Assembly: GCA_015231515.1 (NCBI GenBank)
Contig: JADGBM010000003.1
Location: forward strand, 1 to 64,000
DNA length: 64,000 nucleotides
From: Desulfobulbaceae bacterium
Lineage (GTDB): Bacteria; Desulfobacterota; Desulfobulbia; Desulfobulbales; VMSU01
Reading direction: 5' to 3'
Below are positions 46,235 to 55,199 of this stretch, one piece after another. Numbering within the stretch: the first letter of the stretch is position 1; each line of letters opens with the position of its first letter. Both the position numbers and the translations under genes were made by a program. The notes beneath the pieces were generated by a model. That model was not told where the DNA came from, did no database searches, and saw only the letters and a list, made by a program, of their open reading frames with translations.

Positions 46235-47584
46235 TTACGATTTCTTAAAAAGAGCAGACACAATGTGGTTTCTCTGGAGTAACTTATAAAAATCAGTGCG
46301 ATTCCTTTTAGAAATTCGGGCTGCCTGCGTGACATTACCCTCGGTCATTTTAAGCAATGTTATGAGGTAGTCCTGTTCAAAACGCTGTTTGGCCTCGGCA
46401 TAGGTTGGGAAGGTACTAAAGCCTTTCTGAATAGTGACCTTTAGAAGGTCCTGGGAAATGATGGAACTGGTAGCAATCGCCACCGAGTGTTCAACGACAT
46501 TATACAGCTGCCGGACATTCCCTGGCCAGCCTTCTGCCATAAGCAACTCCATTGCCTCCGGGGCGAAGGAGTTAACCTTTTTATTGGCCTCCTTAGCCAA
46601 GGTCTGTAAAAAATAGTTGGCGAGCAAAGGGATATCTTCGGGCCTGTCCTTAAGCGGAGGCAACTCAAGCGTCACAACATTAAGGCGATAGAAAAGGTCT
46701 TCCCTGAACTGACCATTATCCATCAGTTCACGCAAGGACTGATGCGTTGCAGATATAATACGCACATCTACCTCAATGGTTTCAGTTGAACCAACCGGCC
46801 TGAGATTTCGTTCTTGAATCACCCTTAAAAGCTTAACCTGAAAAGACAATGGAGTGTCACCAATCTCGTCTAAAAACAGGGTCCCACCATCAGCAGCCCG
46901 GACTAAACCCAGATGGTTTCTGACAGCACCTGTAAAAGAACCTTTAACATGACCAAAAAGTTCAGATTCGAGCAAGGTCTCGGGAATAGCACCGCAGTTA
47001 ACCGCAATAAAAGGTTTATCACGACGCGGACTTGCCGCATGAATTGCCTTGGCCAGCAACTCTTTGCCTGTACCGCTTTCACCATGGATCATTATGTTGG
47101 ATCGTCCACCGGCCACCAGTTTGGCCTGGGCCAGCAGATCCTCCATAATCTGGCTCTGGCTGATAAGGCAACGCCGCCACTCTCGAGAATCATCATGGCC
47201 GCTATCGCCGGATGAGCCGCTGAGGCTCAACGCCCGCTTGACTTCCTTAATAAGGTTTTTTCCGTCAACCGGTTTTGTCAAAAACGAGAAGACCCCTTTT
47301 TGAGTTGCCTCAACCGCATCCGGAATAGACCCATGTGCCGTCATGATAATCACCGGCAGAAGAGAATCCATGTTGCGGATATTCTCAAAGAGGCTTAAAC
47401 CGTCCATTTCCCCCATGCGTAAATCGGTTACTATCAATCCTGGCCTGGCAACAGGAAGTTTTGCCAAAGCCTCTTCCGCGCAGCTTGCCTGACAGATTTC
47501 ATAGCCAGCCCCGGAAAGCCTCATAGATAAAAGGCTTAACAGATCGGCATCATCGTCAACAATCATTATGGTTTCTGAAGTCAT
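46235..47584 (-). CDS. glrR: Sigma-54 response regulator GlrR (QseF)
   Basis: GlrR activates sigma-54 promoters when phosphorylated by GlrK. The 449-residue protein has a receiver domain (about 5-118, D55-type site in IVTDLRMG). The AAA+ domain (about 142-370) carries Walker A GESGTGKE and LFLDEIGD, and a C-terminal Fis-type helix-turn-helix reads [21 protein letters not shown]. The sigma-54-contacting loop reads GSFTGA instead of GAFTGA. Close similarity to E. coli GlrR and the gene order support the name. It starts 3 bp after qseG. Confidence 0.92.
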   Translation of the reverse strand: MTSETIMIVDDDADLLSLLSMRLSGAGYEICQASCAEEALAKLPVARPGLIVTDLRMGEMDGLSLFENIRNMDSLLPVIIMTAHGSIPDAVEATQKGVFSFLTKPVDGKNLIKEVKRALSLSGSSGDSGHDDSREWRRCLISQSQIMEDLLAQAKLVAGGRSNIMIHGESGTGKELLAKAIHAASPRRDKPFIAVNCGAIPETLLESELFGHVKGSFTGAVRNHLGLVRAADGGTLFLDEIGDTPLSFQVKLLRVIQERNLRPVGSTETIEVDVRIISATHQSLRELMDNGQFREDLFYRLNVVTLELPPLKDRPEDIPLLANYFLQTLAKEANKKVNSFAPEAMELLMAEGWPGNVRQLYNVVEHSVAIATSSIISQDLLKVTIQKGFSTFPTYAEAKQRFEQDYLITLLKMTEGNVTQAARISKRNRTDFYKLLQRNHIVSALFKKS

Positions 47585-47587
47585 CTT

Positions 47588-48193
47588 TTATTTCTCTATA
47601 CTGAGTTCCCTATCGTTTAATATTCGCTCAATATCCTTTAATTTTTGAATTTGATCTGCCAGGGCCTTCGACTCTTCTTCGCACGATTCAATCCGCATCT
47701 TGAGTTCAGATGTGTTGTCTTTGACCTCAGGACAAGTAGTTTTGATAAAAGGACGGTGCAATTGGCCTGCCAGTTTCAATGAAACAATCTCCTTAATCAA
47801 AAACACTAACTCCTGCACATCCGAGCGCATAAACGAAGTATCTTGATTTAGTTCAGAAAAAAGTCCCTCCATGAGTTGTTTGTTATCGGGGGACGCTGGT
47901 AAGGCGTCCAAAATAAGGAGATATTGAATCTGATCTACTGGGCCCTTAGAAAGGACGTGAACCTCCCTGACGCGCTCAGCTTCATCATTAATGAGCTGCT
48001 CGGAAAGCGTGCGCAGTTGTTGCCGGTAATTGAGAACATGGCTCACGGTAAAGTTTTGAGCCGGACCGTCCCAATACGGCCCATTGACATGGAACATTCC
48101 TGCTGTTCGTTGAACCTCTACCAATGTGCAGCCTGAACCTGCACCAATGAACAGTATTAATGCAAAAACAATGATATAACGATATATTTTCAT
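47588..48193 (-). CDS. qseG: QseG-like lipoprotein between sensor and regulator
   Basis: The 201-residue lipoprotein has a lipobox GSGC (C near 22), a short conserved-looking part and a C-terminal coiled coil (about 155-200; ESCEEESKALADQIQKLKDIE). In E. coli the outer-membrane lipoprotein QseG lies between glrK and glrR and controls GlrK through contact with its periplasmic part. Gene order and type here are the same, though sequence identity to QseG looks low. Confidence 0.8.
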   Translation of the reverse strand: MKIYRYIIVFALILFIGAGSGCTLVEVQRTAGMFHVNGPYWDGPAQNFTVSHVLNYRQQLRTLSEQLINDEAERVREVHVLSKGPVDQIQYLLILDALPASPDNKQLMEGLFSELNQDTSFMRSDVQELVFLIKEIVSLKLAGQLHRPFIKTTCPEVKDNTSELKMRIESCEEESKALADQIQKLKDIERILNDRELSIEK

Positions 48194-48195
48194 AT

Positions 48196-49632
48196 TTAAA
48201 CCTGTCGGGAATCGTCTAAGGGTAAAAGAACTTTAAAACAGGCTCCGCAAAGAGGCGACGAAGCAAGCTCTATGGTTCCGCCATGAGCAGTAACATATTC
48301 ATGGGCGATAGCCAGGCCCAGCCCTGTTCCCTTAATGTGCGTGTGACCTGTCGAGCTGCCCTGATAGAATGGTGAAAAAATAAACTCTTTATCCTCAACA
48401 GAAATTCCTTGACCCGAATCTGCAACCAGCAGTTGACAAAAATCATTTTCGACGGAGGCCGACACCAGTAAAGCCCCTTTAAATGGACTATATTTAAAGG
48501 CATTTGACAGCAAATTATCGATCACCGTCTTAATCCGCTCCCGGTCAGCGACAATATCAAAATGGTCAATTTCTGTTGTCAACGTAAGACTATTTTTCAT
48601 GATAACCGACTTATAATCCTCAAGGCACTGGAGGATGAGATCATTGACAGAAAACTGGCTTACGATGAGTGCCGTTTTCTGAGCCTGGGCCATTGTGTAA
48701 CTCACAAGATTCTCAATATGCTGCTGGAGCTGAAAACAGTTTTTGCGGAGTATTTCGACAACTTCTCGCTGCTTTACATTTACGGGACCAACAATTTCAT
48801 CATTTAGCAGTTCGGTGCCCTCATAAATTGAAGCGAGCGGTGTTTTTAGTTCATGGGAGATATGAGCGGCGAATTTATTTTTTTCTTTTTCGTATTTAGC
48901 CAGTTTTTTTCGTAACCAGTTAAGCCGCCTTCCCAGAAAAATCAGATCTTCGGGGCCGGTTATCGCAATTGGTGATACGAAGTTTCCCTGGCCAAGCTGC
49001 TTAATGCCCCGATCAATCTCTTTGATGGGTTTGGTGATAAGGCGGGCTAAAAAAGCGATCAAGGCAATCGTAATCGGCAGCAATGTAAAGGCCAAAGTGA
49101 GCAGAGTCGCCCGAGCATGAGTTGCAGAATTTTGTAACTTCTCGACCTCTTTATAGGTCTCTTCATTGCTAAGCATATACATCTCTTTGCCCAAACGGTC
49201 CAGCTCTACAAAACTGTTCGACAGAAGGGTGGTCTGCTCCGAGTTCTCGGCAGCAAGTTTAAGTGCCGAGAAGATTGCACCTTCCTGCTCTTTCAGGACA
49301 CGGACTCGCCTTGCTTGCGCCTCTTGCTGTGTAAGGGTTTCAAGACCATTTAATATGTTAATAATCTCTTTGTGCAGACCAAGAACGTCCTCGTATAATC
49401 GGGCATCACCAAGAACCAGATATTGCCGGATCTTCCTCTCCTGGTTGGTAATATTCTCAACAAGCTTCAGGCCAAGTTGGGCAGAAGAAACAGAACGGTA
49501 GACCGAGGTGGAGCTCTGTTTAACCAACTTCCCCATAAGAAAATCAGAGCTGATAAGCACCAGGACAAGGGGCAAGGCAACCAGTGCCAGCCCGGAAAGA
49601 ACAAACAGAAAGAATGATTTTGAACGAAACAT
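48196..49632 (-). CDS. glrK: Sensor histidine kinase GlrK (QseE)
   Basis: GlrK is the membrane kinase partner of GlrR. The 478-residue protein has two membrane helices (about 8-30 and 170-192) around a helical periplasmic part, then a HAMP domain (about 190-245). The phospho-acceptor histidine lies in ISHELKTPLASIYEG, and the ATPase domain has NLLSNAFKYSP, DSGQGIS and GTGLGLAI. It is the first gene of the leftward glrK-qseG-glrR operon. Confidence 0.93.
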   Translation of the reverse strand: MFRSKSFFLFVLSGLALVALPLVLVLISSDFLMGKLVKQSSTSVYRSVSSAQLGLKLVENITNQERKIRQYLVLGDARLYEDVLGLHKEIINILNGLETLTQQEAQARRVRVLKEQEGAIFSALKLAAENSEQTTLLSNSFVELDRLGKEMYMLSNEETYKEVEKLQNSATHARATLLTLAFTLLPITIALIAFLARLITKPIKEIDRGIKQLGQGNFVSPIAITGPEDLIFLGRRLNWLRKKLAKYEKEKNKFAAHISHELKTPLASIYEGTELLNDEIVGPVNVKQREVVEILRKNCFQLQQHIENLVSYTMAQAQKTALIVSQFSVNDLILQCLEDYKSVIMKNSLTLTTEIDHFDIVADRERIKTVIDNLLSNAFKYSPFKGALLVSASVENDFCQLLVADSGQGISVEDKEFIFSPFYQGSSTGHTHIKGTGLGLAIAHEYVTAHGGTIELASSPLCGACFKVLLPLDDSRQV

Positions 49633-49705
49633 AATTAAATCAGCTCGAAATACAGATTTATTGCCAACAAGAGAGACGTTAAACAGGTATCTATTGATGA
49701 TAGAT

Positions 49706-52543
49706 TCAAGCGCGGTCCACGTCTAAAACCTGCTGCAAAAATCTGCCGGTATATGACTCCTTGTTTGCGGCAATATCTTCAGGTGTTCCACAGGCAACTA
49801 GCCTGCCGCCACCTTCACCTCCCTCTGGTCCGAGGTCAACGACATAGTCAGCGGTTTTTATAACATCAAGATTATGCTCGATAACAACAATGGTATTACC
49901 ACTGTCAACTAAACGGTTTAGCACAATCAAAAGATGTTGAATATCTGCAGGATGTAAGCCTGTCGTGGGTTCATCAAGGATATACAACGTTCTGCCGGTA
50001 CTTCTCTTACTCAACTCCCGGGCCAATTTTATGCGCTGAGCCTCTCCCCCAGACAATGTAACAGACGACTGGCCAAGGGAGATATAGGAAAGGCCGACAT
50101 CAAATAAAGTTTGCAATCGTGATTGCAGGGCTGGAATTTTCTTAAAAAAATCAAGGGCTTCTTCAACATTCATAGCAAGAATATCAGCAATACTCTTGCC
50201 CTTATACAGGATATCCAGGGTATCGGTATTGTAACGTTTACCACGACAGGCCTCACATGTCACATAGACATCGGGCAGAAAGTGCATGGCAATTTTGATG
50301 ACACCATCACCCTCACAGGCCTCGCAACGGCCTCCTTTAATATTAAAACTAAATCGTCCGGGTTGATAACCCCGAGCTCGAGATTCGGGCAGCCTGGCCA
50401 ATAGTTCACGAATCGGTGTTAAAACGCCGGTATAGGTAGCTGGATTCGAGCGCGGAGTCCGCCCAATTGGACTTTGATCAATATCGATTACCTTATCTAT
50501 ATGTTGAAGACCGGTGATTTTTTGGCACTCCCCCGCCGGCCCAATGGCGCTTTGCAACTGACTCAAAACACCTTTATACAAGGTCTGCATGACCAGAGAG
50601 CTCTTGCCCGAGCCGGAAACCCCGGTAACACAGGTCATAAGCCCCAAAGGGAACGAACAGGTAACTGCTTGCAGGTTGTTGACTATGGCTTTATGCACTG
50701 TAAGTTGATGGGTTTTTCTCGCCTTCCTACGTTTTTTGGGCAATGCAATAACCAGCCGACCAGAGAGATAGCCTCCCGTCAATGATTCTTCATGGTCAAA
50801 TAAGCCGGCAACAGGACCATTATAGACAATATTCCCACCATGCACCCCGGCACCTGGCCCCATATCGAGAACATGATCAGCTGCGATAATTGTGTCCGAA
50901 TCATGTTCTACAACAATCACGGTATTTCCTAAATCCCTGAGCCGAGTTAAGGTCTTGATTAAGCGCTGGTTATCCCGCTGGTGGAGGCCAATGCTCGGTT
51001 CATCCAAAATATAAAGAACACCCATCAGCGAAGTCCCTATCTGCGAGGCCAGTCGAATTCTTTGAGACTCACCCCCTGACAAGGTAGAGGCATTGCGGGA
51101 CAACGAAAGATAGCCAAGTCCTACGCCATTAAGAAACGCAAGCCTTTCTCCTATCTCTTTTAATATGGGAGTGGCAATAAACCTTTCCTGACTTGAAAAC
51201 GATATTGTCAATAACTCCCTGGCCAGCTGCTCAATGCCAAGGCAGGTCATCTCATAAATATTGTATTTGCCGATACGAACAGATAGCGGGGCAGGGCTCA
51301 AACGCGCACCATGGCACACCGGACAAGGCTGCACATTTATATATTGATCGAGATCTTCCCGGATCAACCCGGAAGCTGTTTCTTTATAGCGCCTGGCTAG
51401 CTGAGGAATAATTCCTTCATAGGGTTTAGCAAACTCCAGTCGGCGCTGGCGCCGCTCGTAGGTGAATTGAATTTCCTGGCGGCCGGTACCATACAAGATG
51501 ACCTCTTTTGCTTTTTTGGCCAATTTGTTGAATGGAGTAGTCAAGCTGAAGGAGTAGTGCTTCGCCAAAGCTGTCAGAAGCTGAGTAGAATACGACATCG
51601 CTGAACGATTGCGCCACGGTGCAATCGCCCCTTTGTTGATACTTAACGATGGCTCCGGCACCAGAAGATTCGGATCAAAGAACTGTTTAACTCCAAGCCC
51701 GCTGCACTCCGGGCAAGCTCCTTTGGGGTTGTTAAAGGAGAATAGTTGGGGAGACAAGTCCGGCAGACTAATTCCGCAGCTATTACAAGACGCTCGTTCA
51801 CTCAAAAGGTGTTCGGTGGCATCTTCAGGATAATGCACCAGAAGAAGCCCCTCAGAGAGGCGAACCGCTGTGGTTACTGATTCCGAAAGTCGCCTCTCAA
51901 TGCCTGACTTAATAACCAATCGGTCAACAACCACCTCAACCGAATGGCGTTTGTTCTTCTCAAGCTCAATCTCTTCATCAAGAGTTCTAAACTCACCATT
52001 TATCCGTAAACGAATAAATCCCTCAGTCCGTAGACGATTAAACAAGGTGGCGTGGGTACCTTTTTTCCCATCAACCAGAGGGGCCATGAAAATAACCTTG
52101 GTTCCTTCCGGCTTAGCCAACAAGGCTGCCACCATATCCTGAATACTCTGGGCCTCAATCGGCTTACCACAATCAGGGCAATGCGGCCTGCCAACCCGGG
52201 CATACAAAAGCCGCAGGTAATCATAAATTTCAGTGATCGTGCCCACGGTAGAACGGGGGTTGCGGTTTGTGGTGCGCTGCTCAATAGACACAGCGGGGGA
52301 CAAACCCTCAAGTGTATCAACTTCCGGCTTGTCCATCTGACCTAAAAACTGTCTGGCGTAAGTGGACAGGGACTCAACATATCGCCGTTGACCCTCAGCA
52401 TACAAGGTATCAAAGGCAAGGGTAGACTTGCCAGAACCGCTTAAGCCGGTAAAAACAATCAGCTGGTCCCTTGGCAGATCAAGATCAATATTTTTCAAGT
52501 TGTGCATACGGGCGCCCCGTATACGAATATAGGTCTGTGACAT
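49706..52543 (-). CDS. uvrA: UvrABC excision nuclease subunit A
   Basis: UvrA finds bulky DNA damage. The 945-residue protein has two ABC ATPase modules: Walker A GLSGSGKST near 33-41 and GVSGSGKSS in the second half. The two signature motifs are TLSGGESQRIRLA and TLSGGEAQRIKLA. Zinc-binding CxxC pairs are present (HCPDCG, CNSCG...CPECSG, CEACEG...CEACRG). Length and domain order are normal. Confidence 0.97.
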   Translation of the reverse strand: MSQTYIRIRGARMHNLKNIDLDLPRDQLIVFTGLSGSGKSTLAFDTLYAEGQRRYVESLSTYARQFLGQMDKPEVDTLEGLSPAVSIEQRTTNRNPRSTVGTITEIYDYLRLLYARVGRPHCPDCGKPIEAQSIQDMVAALLAKPEGTKVIFMAPLVDGKKGTHATLFNRLRTEGFIRLRINGEFRTLDEEIELEKNKRHSVEVVVDRLVIKSGIERRLSESVTTAVRLSEGLLLVHYPEDATEHLLSERASCNSCGISLPDLSPQLFSFNNPKGACPECSGLGVKQFFDPNLLVPEPSLSINKGAIAPWRNRSAMSYSTQLLTALAKHYSFSLTTPFNKLAKKAKEVILYGTGRQEIQFTYERRQRRLEFAKPYEGIIPQLARRYKETASGLIREDLDQYINVQPCPVCHGARLSPAPLSVRIGKYNIYEMTCLGIEQLARELLTISFSSQERFIATPILKEIGERLAFLNGVGLGYLSLSRNASTLSGGESQRIRLASQIGTSLMGVLYILDEPSIGLHQRDNQRLIKTLTRLRDLGNTVIVVEHDSDTIIAADHVLDMGPGAGVHGGNIVYNGPVAGLFDHEESLTGGYLSGRLVIALPKKRRKARKTHQLTVHKAIVNNLQAVTCSFPLGLMTCVTGVSGSGKSSLVMQTLYKGVLSQLQSAIGPAGECQKITGLQHIDKVIDIDQSPIGRTPRSNPATYTGVLTPIRELLARLPESRARGYQPGRFSFNIKGGRCEACEGDGVIKIAMHFLPDVYVTCEACRGKRYNTDTLDILYKGKSIADILAMNVEEALDFFKKIPALQSRLQTLFDVGLSYISLGQSSVTLSGGEAQRIKLARELSKRSTGRTLYILDEPTTGLHPADIQHLLIVLNRLVDSGNTIVVIEHNLDVIKTADYVVDLGPEGGEGGGRLVACGTPEDIAANKESYTGRFLQQVLDVDRA

Positions 52544-52834
52544 TTATGAGCTCTTTACAATCTGTGTTGGCCTGTAAGAAATAGTTTCTGGCTAATATGA
52601 AAGGTAAGTAGCGTTGGTTATATGGGTTGAGACATGTAAGCCTCAAACTGATACACGTCAACGCTGCACGTCAAATTTAACCGTAAAACAGGCAATGCCG
52701 GGTCGATTTGGGGCTATGTCTAGACCAAAGTAACCCAATGTCATCTATTGCTTGAGGGGATTGTGCCGTATTTTAGAAACAAAGGGAAACATTTTTAACG
52801 TTTACCAATCACAAACCAAACAGGAGGACAAATC

Positions 52835-53386
52835 ATGAAAACTTTAACTACATTAATTGTCGCACTTTCTCTAGTGGTAACAACAACTGTTGCCCAGGCC
52901 CAACAAAATGGTGTTGACGGCTTTATCCTAGGTGCCGGGGGTGGGGCGCTGATCGGTCAGGCGATTGGCCGAAATACCGAAGCCACTCTTATAGGCACGG
53001 CAGTGGGAAGCATGCTTGGTTATATGATCGGCAATGAGAGGGACAAAAATGGTGTTGCTAATCAGGTTTCATATCGGACACCTGTCCGACAGTACCCTCA
53101 GACACGCTACGTCACAGTCGTACCAGCACCACAGACCGAACCGGAACCCATCTGCCGTGAGACAGAAATGCTTGCCGAAATTGACGGCCGCCCGGAAAAG
53201 GTTTATGGCACCGCCTGTCTACAGAATGGGGAGTGGATACTCGACAGATCTGAGCTGGTTACTCAAACGGTTATTATTGGTAGTAAAAAACACCGTAACT
53301 TCAAACGAAACAGCCACTACAAAAGAGCAAACCACAGAGCAAGCCGCCACTTTAACAGACCTGCTGACTATCGCCACGAATGGTAA
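52835..53386 (+). CDS. Glycine-zipper 2TM-domain exported protein
   Basis: The 183-residue protein has a signal peptide ending near TTVAQAQQ (residues 1-22). A glycine-zipper segment follows (about 28-66) with GFILGAGGGALIGQAIG and AVGSMLGYMIGNE, like Rcs/SlyB-type outer-membrane proteins. A middle part reads VYGTACLQNGEWIL, and the C-terminal tail is rich in His, Lys and Arg. AGGAGG lies nine bases upstream of the ATG. The function is unknown. Confidence 0.75.
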   Translation: MKTLTTLIVALSLVVTTTVAQAQQNGVDGFILGAGGGALIGQAIGRNTEATLIGTAVGSMLGYMIGNERDKNGVANQVSYRTPVRQYPQTRYVTVVPAPQTEPEPICRETEMLAEIDGRPEKVYGTACLQNGEWILDRSELVTQTVIIGSKKHRNFKRNSHYKRANHRASRHFNRPADYRHEW

Positions 53387-54217
53387 TTAACTAGAAATAA
53401 AAAAACGGCTGCTCAATTCCTCAAGACCCAATGTCTGAAGGATTTCGTGCAGCCGTTCAGCTGGGCGACGCCGAGGCATATCTTTATAGGTGGCAATAAT
53501 CAATTCGTTTTTCATGGAGTGTTGCCAGCCAACAAGCTCGGTGACCGTTACCTGATACCCGTGGGCCTCAAGTTGCAGACAACGAAGTACATTGCTGACC
53601 AGACTGCCGAATTCACGTGTATGGAGAGAGTGCCGCCATATTTCGGTCAAGCTGCTGTGCGCCAGAGCATCACCCTTATTTTTTCTTAAATAAGCAGCAA
53701 CTTCAGCCTGACAGCAAGGCACCACGACAATAAACTGTGCCTGTTTCTTCAAGGCAAAATGAATAGCATCATCAGTGGCAGTATCACAGGCATGTAAGGC
53801 CGTCACAATATCCACCTTTACGGGTAGAGCCGCTGATTCAATGGCTGCAGCAACTGATAATTCCAGAAACGTCATGCCGGGGAAATTCAGTCGCGCAGCC
53901 AAGGCTTGTGATTTATGAACCAGCTCCTGCCGTGTTTCTATGCCGAAAATGTGTGATCCGTTATCCTGATCCTTAAAAAACAGGTCGTACAAGATGAAGC
54001 CGAGATACGATTTACCGGCGCCATGATCGACCAACAAAATATCGGAATGATCCTCCTGAACTGCCTTTAAGAGCGGCTCAATAAATTGATAGAGGTGATA
54101 GACCTGCTTAAGCTTACGCCTGCTGTCCTGGTTCATCTTACCGTCGCGGGTAAGGATGTGCAGCTCCTTTAACAGCTCTATTGATTGGCCTGGCCGAATC
54201 TCGTGTTTTTCCTGCAT
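53387..54217 (-). CDS. METTL25/RRNAD1-type SAM methyltransferase-like protein
   Basis: The 276-residue protein has a Rossmann-type SAM-binding motif LLVDHGAGKSYLGFILYDLF (about 61-80), then FGIETRQELV, ALHACDTATDDAI and VVVPCCQAEVA. These match the Methyltransf_32 pattern found in METTL25-like proteins. The substrate is unknown. Its stop directly abuts that of the glycine-zipper gene on the opposite strand. It follows the ABC exporter genes by about 20 bp and may be co-transcribed with them. Confidence 0.78.
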   Translation of the reverse strand: MQEKHEIRPGQSIELLKELHILTRDGKMNQDSRRKLKQVYHLYQFIEPLLKAVQEDHSDILLVDHGAGKSYLGFILYDLFFKDQDNGSHIFGIETRQELVHKSQALAARLNFPGMTFLELSVAAAIESAALPVKVDIVTALHACDTATDDAIHFALKKQAQFIVVVPCCQAEVAAYLRKNKGDALAHSSLTEIWRHSLHTREFGSLVSNVLRCLQLEAHGYQVTVTELVGWQHSMKNELIIATYKDMPRRRPAERLHEILQTLGLEELSSRFFISS

Positions 54218-54237
54218 AAAACCTATAGTGGGGTATA

Positions 54238-55197
54238 CTATTGCTCTAATGCGGGTGCCGGCAAAACGCCTTGTTCAGGCTCTTCAACCAAAAGCTCCTG
54301 GCTTGTTGCGTCAAGTGCCTCCTGAATTATATAGGACCGTAATTTCGAGTAGAACTCTGCCGTTGAGAGTTTGGCAACATGGTCGTCATTGTCTTCACTC
54401 TTAGGCCATATCTGCAAAGAGATCGTTCCCTTATCTGTTCTGTATTCGATTCTACAGGCAGGCTTTGTGTCGATGGAAAAATCTTTTTTCAAATACTCAG
54501 AAATAGATATATTTGAAATTGAACCAATTAACGCTGCTGCTTTCTGCTGGTCAAGCTCCCCTGAAAGCTCTCCACCAAACTGCCATTTTTCATCATCTGA
54601 CCGCTTCAAGCTGATTGTGCCGTGAGTATTAGTAATCGTCAGAGCATTGATTGCCTCCGGCTCCAAGGTAACATATTTGGTTTGCCACCAAGAATCTCGC
54701 TCCGCTTGCAGCTCCCAGGCTGAAATACCTGCCACCTGATAGACCTCATTGTGACCAGAAACGCGAAGATGCACTGATTTTGAACTTGGGGCGGTTCCCA
54801 TAAAAAAGATGCTGTCCCCTTTGTCGGAACCAAGCACAACTTTTCGATTAAAAACCGCATCACCAACCTTTAAGCGGTTATGGCTGGATTTAGTGCGACT
54901 TACCAAACGAGCTGACTCCAACCCACTGATTTTCTGGATAATACTCTCAACAGAGGCCGAATCAGCGGGAAACTGTTCCTCACCGACGAACCAGGCCTCA
55001 CCCTTTTTTTTCATAATGATCGTGCTGTCATTCTCGTCGGTAATCGCCAACGAGGAAACAGCTTGAGACTCTACAGTGCTCAGTAAGCTCACAGAAGGCG
55101 CCGACTGTTTCTGCCCAGGCCTATAGAGATAGACAATCAATGCCGCTTGTATTAGCAGTAGTACGACTAAAATTGTTATACTATTTTTTTTATTCAC
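54238..55197 (-). CDS. DUF4340 protein of a gliding-type ABC operon
   Basis: The 319-residue protein has one N-terminal membrane helix (about 7-26) and an extracytoplasmic beta-rich body typical of DUF4340: EAWFVGEEQFPADSASV, YQVAGISAWEL and the SWWQTKYVTLEPEAI segment. It is encoded two bases after the fused permease/GldG gene. Members usually accompany GldA/F/G-like exporters; their role is unknown. Confidence 0.82.
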   Translation of the reverse strand: MNKKNSITILVVLLLIQAALIVYLYRPGQKQSAPSVSLLSTVESQAVSSLAITDENDSTIIMKKKGEAWFVGEEQFPADSASVESIIQKISGLESARLVSRTKSSHNRLKVGDAVFNRKVVLGSDKGDSIFFMGTAPSSKSVHLRVSGHNEVYQVAGISAWELQAERDSWWQTKYVTLEPEAINALTITNTHGTISLKRSDDEKWQFGGELSGELDQQKAAALIGSISNISISEYLKKDFSIDTKPACRIEYRTDKGTISLQIWPKSEDNDDHVAKLSTAEFYSKLRSYIIQEALDATSQELLVEEPEQGVLPAPALEQ

Positions 55198-55199
55198 TT

